A DNA stretch of 64,000 nucleotides from contig JNEU01001154.1 of NCBI GenBank assembly GCA_000697475.1, positions 247,808 to 311,807 of the forward strand, written 5' to 3'. Position 1 is the stretch's first letter, and each line of letters begins with the position of its first letter. The notes under the pieces are model-generated. The model saw nothing but the letters and a program-made list of their open reading frames with translations, searched no databases and had not been told where the DNA came from. Of this stretch, positions 54,594 to 64,000 are shown piece by piece. The position numbers and the translations under genes were made by a program. The DNA comes from Lichtheimia corymbifera B2541 (Eukaryota; Mucoromycota; Mucoromycetes; Mucorales; Lichtheimiaceae).

Positions 54594-56170
54594 ATGAACC
54601 TCAAAAAGATCTCGCAATCCAACCTGTCATTTGATCCGTTGAAGCCTATCATTCTACGGGGTCCTCCCACTGAAGAATCAAAGACGGTCTTATCAGGCAA
54701 TGTCGTCCTGACATTATCAAAGTCAACAAAGATCTCCAACATTGCAGTGACATTCAAGTGTACGGCAACCACTTATTGGCCAGAAGGTACTTTTATATCA
54801 TTCATGTCTATATATGTGTCAAAGTAGCTTATCAGATATGTTATATAGGAATTGGTGTTCGAGGCACCCGATTGACATCTGAAAAGGTGCTTAGCGAGGA
54901 GACCCTTGTATTGATGAATGAAACCAAGTACTTGTCAGAAGGTGTACATCGACTTCCATTTGGCTTCCTTGTACCTAATGTAAGTAAAAACGAAGGGTCA
55001 TTGGGATGATCCAATTACTCACTTTGAGTTTTCTTTTAGTCTGTGGTTGAATCGATTGATGATGTTTACGGCCGAGTACGACATACGATTGAAGCACGTG
55101 CTAGTCGACCTGGTATCTCGTTGCTCAACTCCTGGCATTCATCCAAGACAGTCCTTGTATTGCGTACCTACATGTCCAATTCGCTGCTTACCAACAACAC
55201 AGTGCAAGATTTATCACGTACCTTGGAAAAGAGGATCGGTCCAGCAGACATTCAAGTCATCATTGAACAAGCAGCATTTTCAGCAGGCGAAGCTTTTCAT
55301 ATCAGATCGATTATCCAACCTCAGATGAAGCATGTACGACTCGAGCATATGGACGTCGTTGTGACTGAGCATTATCGATATCTTGAATTGGAGATGCGTG
55401 CACAAAGAAATGGACATGAGAGATTTCCGTTCCAGTTTCGAGCATCGACCAGTCTCTTGGACGAGAGCACAGATACCACGGATCAAGTACAACCCATATT
55501 CAGCTCCAGCAAGGGGAAATTGCTGATCGGTGATACATTCGCTCATCGGCTGACTTTTGCAACGCCTACCTGCCACCAAAACATCCATCACACAAGCACT
55601 CATTACCGAGAAATCCAGTTTCGTCATTATATCACCATCAAGTTGACTCTGTCTTTCCCCAATGAAGGAGATATATGCTCAATGCATCCACTGGCTCCGG
55701 AAGATATCATGGAAGGTCCATTAGAACACCACACTCCAGCCATTCATGACGCTGCTGGATCCGGCTCATGGCAACATGTGTTATCCAAGTTCAAAGTGAG
55801 CCGTGACAAGAGCAAGGATAAGCGTCGTATCTATGATACCATTGTATTCGATGTCCCGATAACGGTCTTTGATTGTCGTTTGAAAGAAGATTTTGGGAGA
55901 TTACCATCGTATTTTGAGTTGGGTGTGACTCCTCGTCAAGCGGCTCTTCACGAAGGCAAGAAGAAAAAGGAGAAAAGTAAATGGGCGCAACCAGAGATCG
56001 ACAAGCCAAACGAGTTACCACACACGTATCTATGCGACTGTTACCATGACTTTGCTCGCCAAATGCAATATGCCTCTCAAACTCCATTCCTTGTCACCAG
56101 CAATCTTCCCCTTGAACGTGTCCCATCATTACCACCTCCAGAATATGAAGCCACCAAATATTTCAACTAA
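54594..56170 (+). CDS. Alpha-arrestin (ART-type) with PPxY motif, 484 aa
   Basis: Three exons (54594-54786, 54849-54979, 55040-56170) give 484 residues. N-domain strands: LSGNVVLTLSKSTKISNIAVTF, LMNETKYLSEGVHRLPFGFLVP, with a long C-domain starting around QVIIEQAAFSAGEAFHI. A Lys-rich stretch KKKKEKSKWA lies in the C-terminal region, and the tail has LPPPEYEATKY, containing a PPxY motif for Rsp5/Nedd4-type ubiquitin ligases. The likely role is selecting plasma-membrane transporters for ubiquitination and endocytosis. It is only distantly similar to the arrestin at 29.4 kb. Which ART family member it corresponds to cannot be told. Confidence 0.88.
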
Positions 56171-56903
56171 TCCAAAACATACATGTTTATTTAGATTTAG
56201 ATACCCATTAGTCATTAGCATTTTATATACATAGAACACATTTCTTTGCCACCTGCGCTTCAATCACCTATATCATCCTCCTCATCCTCCTCCCCCCTAA
56301 TTTGTCTACCTTGCTTCGCCACGTTCCTGTCCATGGTGCAACAAACAAAAATGCAATTAAAGAGTCATTTATTATTTCATTGTTGGTAAGAGAATGGATT
56401 CACACCGACTACAGTATTGAGAAAAGCAGGTGTAACCTTAAAGGAGCAGGTTGAATTACCTCTTTTGGCGTAATGCCTTAGAACAACGAGCTGCGATGGG
56501 CCATTGGTAACGTTTCTCGAACATGCTTGATATATGTCAACACATGTTTACAAATACACGCTCATAACATATCGCACTTTACTTGGAAGATGACATTAAA
56601 AATGGATAAAGCAGAGATCTTCGTTACATGAGCGCGTTCCTGCATATTGAACCACGTTTTTGGACCTTATACTGAATCGGGAATGTGTCAATTAACAGCA
56701 CATCACACGAGCGATGTGTGTGAAGAGCACCGATCGCTGTGTTTATTCATGAGACGGGGGACAGCGTAACATATTGGGGGGAAAAAAGCAGAAAAAGATT
56801 TATGCGCGTGAGTTTGGGATCGCGTATATATAAAGGAGAAGGGGTCCCATTTTCTTGTATGGCAAATGCCCTTTTCTCTTTTTCTTTCTTCTCCAAAGAA
56901 ACA
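56171..56903. promoter_or_regulatory. Upstream region of the second homeodomain gene
   Basis: A strong TATA element, TATATATAAAG, lies at about 56824-56834, 70-80 bp upstream of the ATG at 56904. The leader ends in a pyrimidine-rich CTTTTTCTTTCTTCTCC. The rest has no coding frame. Confidence 0.6.
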
Positions 56904-57945
56904 ATGACCATTCAACAACAACAACCTCGGAAACGAACACGCACATCGCCTAATCAATTGGCTGTGCTTGAACGTACATTTACTTCTTATCCTTCACCTT
57001 CAGGTCGTTTACGTGAACAACTCTCCAAGCAGTTAGGGATGACTGAACGGTCCATTCAAATCTGGTTCCAAAATCGACGTGCCAAAGAAAAGAATATTGC
57101 CAGGCGTACATCTATTGCTCAAACTCGTATTTTACGAATGCAACAATGGGCTGCTTCAGCCGCTACCACAGCTTGTCAAATGCAAGATACCTATGATGCA
57201 CCCATTTATTACTACTATTATTATTACTATTATAACCAACAACAACAGCAACCTACATCCAAATTTCCTCCCGCACCACCACCACCCCCTCCTCCACCAC
57301 CACCAGCATCCATGGTCCGTGCTCAATCAGCTGACTATAATCGCTCACCTCCTCATCAAGAACTGCCAACAACTCGCTCAAGAGGAGCAACCATGCCACC
57401 CTTATCGAATATGGGAGGATGGAGTGATTGTAAGTGATATGCTCAATTTTCGCTATGTATCATCATCCCATTTCTCACACACTACTACTTTATCCTTTAT
57501 GGCAGTTTCCACATTGCTTGTCCAACACCAGTTTTCTGCTGACACACTTGAAATTGGTACCTGGAAACGTATGGTGATGTTACCTAACGATATCCATTGC
57601 TTTTGTGATTTGGTGGAACGACAGCTGACTTGGGTCATCCAAGATGGGCCGCTTTCATTTAAAATGATATTTGCCTTGGATTCAGTACAAAGTATCCAGT
57701 TGCAGCAGCTGTCAGAAGACCGCATGGAGATCAAATTGACATTACAAGCTCCAGAAGCTATAGCATTTTACATGAATGGTGCCAATGGGTGGACCCAGTG
57801 TCGTGATTTCTCTCAAGATAAGCAAGCTACCCTCGTACCAGTGCATCGATTAGAAGGCCCGGCAGTTGTCTTGTGGGCTGAATGGCAAGGTTTCCTGCAA
57901 ACGCTCCCGGAAGATGATCCTTTGCATTCAAAGGTCTTTTTGTAA
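56904..57945 (+). CDS. Homeodomain transcription factor with C-terminal domain, 321 aa
   Basis: Two exons (56904-57429, 57506-57945) give 321 residues. The homeodomain is at the very N-terminus (KRTRTSPNQLAVLERTF, KQLGMTERSIQIWFQNRR). A linker with nine consecutive Tyr, a Gln run and a Pro run follows. The C-terminal ~145 residues are ordered: LEIGTWKRMVMLP, LTWVIQDGPLSFKMIFALDSVQSIQL, RMEIKLTLQAPEAIAFYMNG and VHRLEGPAVVLWAEW. This resembles the conserved C-terminal region found in fungal homeodomain proteins such as fission yeast Phx1, where an isolated beta-rich domain follows the homeodomain; that comparison is from memory. The in-frame ATG upstream of the TATA box is rejected as a start. 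Confidence 0.9.
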
Positions 57946-59028
57946 TATCACACTTTTTGCATTTTCTATATACCCTTTTCTTTTTTTCTCTCTTTCTCAC
58001 TCCCATTTCCAATACTCAATGATGATTACCCATGCACACACACACAACACCACACATGCACATGCACTTTTGTAACCTTTATTGTAACCAACACTACTAT
58101 TCCCCCTGTTTTGATTCATATGCTGGAACATGATGACACAAGTAAAGAAAAAAAAGCGATGCCATTTACATGACATGCGCACACATGCATATATGCAACT
58201 GAGATGGTCTGGAACAGCAATACTGTGGATACTGATGATGCCAATATATCGCTGTGCAACAAGCGCTTGTTTGCATGGATAATATCGTGTGTGCAATGAT
58301 CCCATGCCATCTATGGACCATACTATATTGTGGTATACGTGGGAAATCTACCGGGATTCACGCGTTGTCCATCATTGCGGTTTTCCAATGACGTGAAGGG
58401 TGCACACATAGAGTAACATTCGTTGGAGATGAGCCATCGGCACAAGTTTGTGTTACCATTCAAGGCGCTGTCAGAATATATAAGCTACGTATCGGTTTCC
58501 CCAACGCCGATTACTCAGCCTATCAAAACAATGAATACATATGCTGCTAAATAACATTTGTTGGTGCATGACAAAATAAGGTTCCCTCCCAAACTCGTGA
58601 AAAAGCAAACAATGAAGCATCGAGCATCCTTTGTTTGGACATACATAAGTAAATCCCTTTGTTTGCTCTTTGTATCCGAGACATGCGTGAAAATGACGTC
58701 TTTGCTCACCCAACACCCCAATGATATGATAATGATAAGGCCAACTCTTGTTGAGTAGGAAGGCTTTACGCAGCTAATGAGCTTTGTCATAGATGGACAG
58801 CATAGTGGATCAACACGTAAAACTGCGCTAAAAGACACGCTCAATTATGCAGTCCCATAGCAGAACGCGGTGGAAAGCCTTGGACTTTTTTTTCCAATCA
58901 TTGGGCCACTACTCTTTCTTACACGTCTCTCCGATTTAGGAACCGCGCGTTAAGCCCGAGGCAATAAAAAGTCCTCATTTCCCGTGGTTTATAGAAACAC
59001 ATACCTCTTTTTCCTCTTTTCTATTAAC
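57946..59028. other. Intergenic, no gene seen
   Basis: 3' flank of the homeodomain gene and promoter of cyclophilin. A TATA-like AATAAAAAG lies about 60 bp upstream of the cyclophilin start at 58962-58971. Short frames on the minus strand (58.5-58.8 kb) have no domain character. Confidence 0.45.
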
Positions 59029-59802
59029 ATGTCCAACCCCAGAGTAAGTTAAAGTCGTTTGATAGCATGCTCAACCTCTTCTAATCATTGATTCCTCAGG
59101 TTTTTTTTGATATCGCATGTGAAGGCAAGCCACTTGGTGTAAGTATCCATACAAGTCACCCTTTGCTATCGTAGCTATCGTAGCTGTTGTCATGGATTGA
59201 CGATTATTGTTGGTAGCGCATCGTGTTTTCTCTTGAAAGTGACGTTGTACCTAAGACTGCTGAGAACTTCCGTGCTCTTTGCACTGGCGAGAAGGGCTTC
59301 GGTTACAAGGGCAGCATCTTCCACCGTGTCATTCCTCAGTTCATGCTTCAAGGTGGTGACTTCACCAACTTCAACGGCACTGGTGGCAAGTCCATCTATG
59401 GTGAGTTGGAAAAGGAAACGCGTAGTTTATGAAAAGGAAGAGATGCTGACGTTTTCACCGATCGGTGTGATAATAGGCAACAAGTTCGCTGATGAGAACT
59501 TCCAACTTAAGCACACTCAACCTGGTCTCCTTTCCATGGCCAACGCTGGTCCCAACACCAACGGTTCCCAATTCTTCATCACCACTGTGCCCTGCCCCTG
59601 GTTGGATGGTAAGCACGTTGTCTTTGGCAAGGTCATTGAAGGGTAAGTACATGGGTTAATATATATAAATCGGAATATGGATTTGGACTGATCATGACGT
59701 ATGACACATAGTATGGACATCGTTAAGACCATTGAGAAGTACGGTAGCCAAAGCGGTCGCACCACCAAGGAAATCAAGATCACCAACTCTGGTCAGCTCT
59801 AA
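59029..59802 (+). CDS. CPR1: Cyclophilin A, peptidyl-prolyl isomerase, 164 aa
   Basis: Five exons (59029-59043, 59100-59138, 59217-59400, 59477-59642, 59712-59802) give 164 residues, the size of CYPA. Catalytic and cyclosporin-binding residues are in place: the [15 protein letters not shown] block with the catalytic Arg, [19 protein letters not shown], and the Trp in [12 protein letters not shown]. No targeting sequence, so cytosolic. The first coding exon has 15 nt. A short TATA-like element precedes the start. Confidence 0.97.
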
Positions 59803-61159
59803 ACATCTGATCAACCTTGCAAATAAAACAAAAACGAGTGCTTCGTCATCGTTGTTCCAATATCATATATCTCTTTTCCTTATACAACATCTTGCCTTGC
59901 TTTAGCTGTCATGAGCAATCGAAGATGATGATCTGACTTGAAGGATAAATGACGCCTCTTGTGGGCATCATAATTGCCCTTTACGATTCCAGTCATTGGA
60001 TAGCAAATATCGCCCATCCTGATCCAGCAAAACGCGCACCATCGGCTTTACGGAGTAATTGACAAGATCAAATCACAACAAGAAAAGTAGGTTATGGTAT
60101 CGAAACACACCCATTGTTCAAAGTAAAATGAATCAATCAGACACTTTTCCTCAACATTTATACGTAAGTGGATATAAATAAATCTATGTATCTATAATAC
60201 AATGCAAGTGCCACACACACGACGAGGTCCAACTCAGGAAGAAGGTTTTAAGAGCTTGTACCCACGCAATCTCGTATCCGATAAAGTAATCCTTCGATCC
60301 AACGTCCTTCACAAGAGACAGTCTGAGGGGTATAACGACTTCTCCAATGGGATATACATCGATATGGGATCCTTTTGTGCGTGCATTGTGCAGAGGTGGA
60401 TGGATGGCGAATTAAATGCACAGCATGACGAAACATGAAGTTGAGTGATAGTGATTGTACATGGTTGACAAGAGATTATGACTGTAGCTGCCATACAATG
60501 CCGTGTAAAGCTCGACAGTTGGATGCTCCACTTGTTCAGGATCGCAGCATCATGCATAATGGATCAAGTTTGCAAACGATACATAAGAACAATGCCCTTC
60601 CTCCACGCATTGTATATATCCAATTACTTCCATCCCATGCACCAAAACAATATCCATATCCAATTCATAGGAATTTGTATGTATTGTTGAAGCAAGTTGC
60701 TACATGTAAATAAAGCTGCTTCTATATAATGACTATCTGCTGTTCGCGTGACAGGACCGTAAAACTAGTTGCTGCAAGTAAAGAACGCGATTTAAGACAA
60801 TAGAGTACTCGCTAGTAGCAACTGCTGTAACGAATGCTGTAACGATTGGCATGGCAGAGCAGTGTGCAAGAGAAGGTGAAGTGTCAAGTAACGCGGGTGT
60901 TGTAGAAGACTGACAAGAAGGCTGTATACACGCCACGGACTTACCATTCAGTTGAAGACAATTGCATCAAGACAGTTGTAGGATTGACATTGATGGGTTG
61001 AAGCAGGACAATCGTGGTGGTAATTGTACTTGAATGGGGGCAACAGTTGAGAATGGGAGGAGGAAGAGACAAGAGGGTTGGGTGTGGAAGAAGTGGAAAT
61101 TAAATAGATCAGGTACTGCACAACAAATCCATGTACACTGTAATTAATGCATGACCTTG
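59803..61159. other. Gene-free transition to the repeat region
   Basis: No convincing gene on either strand. Frames of 60-90 codons lack domain character and splice support. From about 60.8 kb the sequence becomes G/A-rich on the plus strand and then passes into the degenerate repeats. Confidence 0.4.
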
Positions 61160-61775
61160 GGATTGCTCACCTTGACCTCAAACTTGCACACAAGATGCTC
61201 TTGGGCATACTGATCAACTTTGTCTTAGTAACGAACCCACGTTTCATTTGAAAATTTCGAAAAGGAGAGCATAATGTGAGGTTCACTATGACGGGTGGAA
61301 ATTGGGAAAGCGCCGGATTTTTGAAAAAGTCATTAAATATGTAGTTTCTTGGGATTCCCCATCTCGCACTTGAAACTTGGTCAGCCGGTGCTCTCGGACA
61401 TGCTGATCAACTTCATTCATTTAAAAACCGCATGGTTCATTATGAACATTTTGAATGCCGGCCAGCCCAAATTTAGGGAAAAGTAGGGTCGGCGCTCCTG
61501 TTCCCCCGAGATTGCCCACCTCGAACCTGAAACTTTCACAGAATACCCTTTCGACCACGCCGAGCAATTTCGTTCCGATAAAGACCCCAGAGTTCATTAT
61601 GAAAACCTTGAATGTGGGAGAGACGATGAATGGATGGTAACATAAATAGGGGTGCGGCCGTGCGCGCCGATATTGCTGGTGGGGAGGTCGAAACTTGGCC
61701 AGGAGGTGCTCTCGGGCATGCTGATCAATATCGTTCTCATAACACCTCTACAAACCATTATGGAGATTTGGAGTT
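61160..61775 (+). repeat. Four degenerate tandem copies of repeat unit A
   Basis: Unit A (about 105 bp) occurs at about 61160-61260, 61352-61455, 61509-61612 and 61669-61773, spaced 157-190 bp. Shared landmarks in order: GATTGC or similar, GAAACTT, GCTCTCGGGCATGCTGATCAA, CGTTC or CATTC, CCCACGTTTCATT or CGCATGGTTCATT, and GAAAATTTTGA. Divergence between copies is high, so this looks old. The same order of words recurs in the arms of the hairpins to the right, which shows common origin. Confidence 0.7.
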
Positions 61776-61921
61776 ACAGGCACCTTTATGTTTTACATAT
61801 GCTGTAAACGTGATGCTATATGACAAGTGGTCTTTGTTCATTGTCAAGTAGGTAGACCCCGATACAGCCGAAGATGCAGACGGACTTCTTTGTGCAACAC
61901 AGCTCATTTGCATGATACTTC

Positions 61922-62370
61922 CAAATGAACAAAGACCACTTTCCATATAGCATCATGGTTACAGCATATGTAAAACATAAAGGTGCCTGTATCTCAAAAC
62001 TTTACAATGAAACATGGGGTCTTCAATCGAACAAAGTTGCGCGGCGTGGTGAGGCGCACCTTGGGTGCAAGTTTCACGATCGTCGTGGCCATTCTCAGAT
62101 TCACCCAATGTCACCACCAGCCAAAGTGGAATCGGGTCGACCTCTTGAACTTTTTTTTTTGACTTTGGCTGGTGGTGACATTGGGTGAATCTGGGAATGG
62201 CCACGACGATCGTGAAACTTGCACCCAAGGTGCGCCTCACCCCGACGAGCAACTTCGTTCGATTGAAGAACCCACGTTTCATTGTAGAATTTTGAGTTAT
62301 GGACATCTTTATGTTTTACATATGCTGTAACCCTCATGATATATGACAAGTGGTCTTTGTTCATTGTCAA
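61922..62370. repeat. Large hairpin 1, arms about 200 bp, 34-bp loop
   Basis: Left arm from the unit B core through unit A to CCAGCCAAAGT (ending 62127); right arm from ACTTTGGCTGG (starting 62162) back through unit A and unit B. The inner ~75 bp of each arm (GTGGTGACATTGGGTGAATC and onward) are almost perfect complements; the outer parts carry scattered mismatches. The loop at 62128-62161 contains GGGTCGACC and a ten-T run. Confidence 0.88.
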
Positions 62371-63689
62371 GTAGGTAGACCCTAATAGAGCAGAGGTGTG
62401 CATGTGTAACACACCTCCACTTGTCATATAGTATCACGCTTTCAGCATATGCAAAAGCGCAAACGTGAATGTATCGAAGATTGGCAAGCTTGATCGTGAA
62501 ACATGATTGACAAGGTGCGCCCCACCACGACGAGCAATATTGTTCTATGAAAGAGCCCATGTTTCATTGTAAAGTTTAGAGATAAATGCACTTTCTCGTT
62601 TTTACATATGCTGAAAAGCATGGTGCTATATGACAAGTGGTGTTCATTCATTGTCAAGTAGCTTGACCCTGATAGAGCGGAAGATGCGCAGGGGTGTGCA
62701 TGATACTTCGCAATGAAGAAACACCACTTATCATAAGCATCACGCTTTCAGCATATGTAAAAGCGCAAACGTGAATGTATCGAAGATTGGCAAGCTTGAT
62801 CGGGGGAATATGATTGGAAAGGTGCGCTCCACCACGACGAGCAATATTGTTCAATGAAAGAGCCCATGTTTAATTGTAAAGTTTAGAGATAAATGCACTT
62901 TCTCGTTTTTACATATCCTAAAAAGCATGATGCTATATGATAAGTGGTGTTTGTTCATTGTGAAGTAGCTTGACCCTGATAGAGCGGAAGATGCGTAGGT
63001 GCGTGCATGTGTAACACAGCTCATTTGCATGATACTTCGCAATGAACAACACCACTTATCATATAGCATCATGCTTTTTAGGATATGTAAAAACGAGAAA
63101 GTGCATTTATCTAAACTTTACAATTAAACATGGGCTCTTTCATTGAACAATATTGCTCGTCGTGGTGGAGCGCACCTTTCCAATCATATTCCCCCGATCA
63201 AGCTTGCCAATCTTCGATACATTCACGTTTGCGCTTTTACATATGCTGAAAGCGTGATCCCATATGACACTGATGTTTGTTCATTGTGAAGGATTCATGC
63301 AAATGAGCTGTGGTACACATGCACGCCCCTGCGCATCTCCCGCTCTATCACAGTTTATCTGCTTGACAATGAACAAACACCACTTGCCATATAGCATCAT
63401 GCTTTTCAGCATATGTGAAAACGATAAAGTGCATTTATCTCTAAACTTTACAATGAAACATGGGCTCTTTCATAGAACAATATTGCTCGTCGTGGTTGAG
63501 CGCACCTTGTCAATCATTTTTCATGATCAAGCTTGCCAATCCGAGATACAGGCGTTTTTACGTTTTTACATATGGTGAAAGCGTGATCCTGTATGACAAG
63601 TGATGTTTGTTCATTGTGAAGTATCATGCAAATGAGCTGTGTTACACATACATGCCCCTGCGCATCTTCCTCTCTATCAGGGTCGAGCT

Positions 63690-64000
63690 AGTTGACAATG
63701 AACAAAGATCACTTTCCATATAGCATCATGGTTACAGCATATGTAAAACATAAAGATGCCATAACTAAAAATCCTACAATGAAACGTGGGGTCTTCAATC
63801 GAACAAAGTTGCTCGTCGGGGTGAGGCGCACCTTGGGTGCAAGTTTCACGATCAGGCTCGCCGATCCTAGATTTCGCAATGTCACCACCAGCCAAAGTCG
63901 AAAAAAAAAATTCAAAAGGTCGACCCGATTCCACTTTGGCTGGTGGTGACATTGCGAAATCTGAGATTGGCCACGACGATCGTGAAACTTCTACACAAGG
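63690..64000. repeat. Large hairpin 2, right arm truncated, loop inverted
   Basis: Same organisation as hairpin 1. The 34-bp loop at 63899-63932 is the reverse complement of the loop of hairpin 1 apart from two or three substitutions: here a ten-A run comes first and the GGTCGACCC last. The right arm is cut by the end of the window. Confidence 0.85.

Larger units (their letters stand above)
61780..64000. repeat. Array of nested inverted repeats (units A and B)
   Basis: Two units alternate in both orientations. Unit A as above occurs at 61994-62103 (-), 62186-62295 (+), 62477-62583 (+), 62783-62889 (+), 63112-63216 (-), 63439-63546 (-), 63766-63877 (-) and from about 63953 (+). Unit B forms six palindromes, each with ~45-65-bp arms (words TTTTACATATGCTG, GATGCTATATGACAAGTGG and TTTGTTCATTGTCAAGTAG) around a ~25-80-bp spacer: 61788-61984, 62313-62462, 62604-62764, 62910-63094, 63236-63425 and 63567-63752. 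The spacers share GACCCTGATAGAGCGGAAGATG and CAAATGAGCTGTG in either orientation. No transposase, long terminal repeat or coding frame is present. The array continues past the window edge. Confidence 0.85.

Noticed and set aside
61925..63949. Many 60-115-codon frames in the repeat array
   Set aside because: They recur only because the DNA units recur, appear on both strands of the palindromes, and have no start context, splice sites or domains.

Overview
This is intron-rich eukaryotic DNA, about 45% GC by eye, and almost certainly from a filamentous early-diverging fungus, most likely Mucoromycota. Introns are short (mostly 55-75 nt, GTAAGT-type donors, CTAAY-like branch points). The gene set keeps components missing from baker's yeast (SMG9, a BORCS8-like BORC subunit, a zinc-finger HSCB, a kinesin-4) alongside fungal families. 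The lineage assignment is inference; I could not search a database. I reconstructed splice sites by hand from reading frame, splice consensus and family conservation. Where exons are listed, the reading frames join without a break.

Layout: 0-4 kb holds the 3' end of a disordered protein, a homeodomain factor and an Nbp2/Skb5-type SH3 protein. 5-18 kb holds a block of housekeeping genes, mostly on the minus strand: RPN11, SMG9, a decayed gene, a small coiled-coil protein, the TTC7/Ypp1 scaffold, ARF1, the cargo receptor Erv14 and RPN12. 18-30 kb has HSCB, a membrane-anchored ALDH3, a disordered protein, the helicase Spb4/DDX55, an unknown 187-aa protein, a nucleotide-sugar 4,6-dehydratase and an alpha-arrestin. 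31-43 kb has succinyl-CoA ligase alpha, a PAK-like kinase with two p21-binding domains, a hyaluronan-synthase-like GT2, an RBM26/27 protein and a kinesin-4. 44-60 kb has four-unit polyubiquitin, Dbp5, the mitochondrial GTPases MnmE/Mss1 and EngB (head to head), a THEM6-like thioesterase, a BORCS8-like protein, a 2-Cys peroxiredoxin, a second arrestin, a second homeodomain factor and cyclophilin A. 61.1-64 kb is gene-free and made of degenerate tandem repeats that grade into a dense array of nested inverted repeats running off the right edge.

Shared themes: proteasome and ubiquitin (RPN11, RPN12, polyubiquitin, two PPxY arrestins), RNA surveillance and export (SMG9, RBM26/27, Dbp5, Spb4), mitochondrial function (HSCB, LSC1, Mss1, EngB), and membrane traffic (ARF1, Erv14, Ypp1, BORCS8-like). 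No operon-like logic is expected, but several neighbours are very tightly packed.

Most notable: (1) the inverted-repeat array, including two large hairpins whose 34-nt loops are in opposite orientation; (2) five GC-AG introns, all with the donor GCAAGT; (3) microexons down to 8 nt; (4) a PAK-like kinase with tandem PBDs and altered catalytic motifs (HRDIR, DFS); (5) a synthase strikingly like vertebrate hyaluronan synthases.
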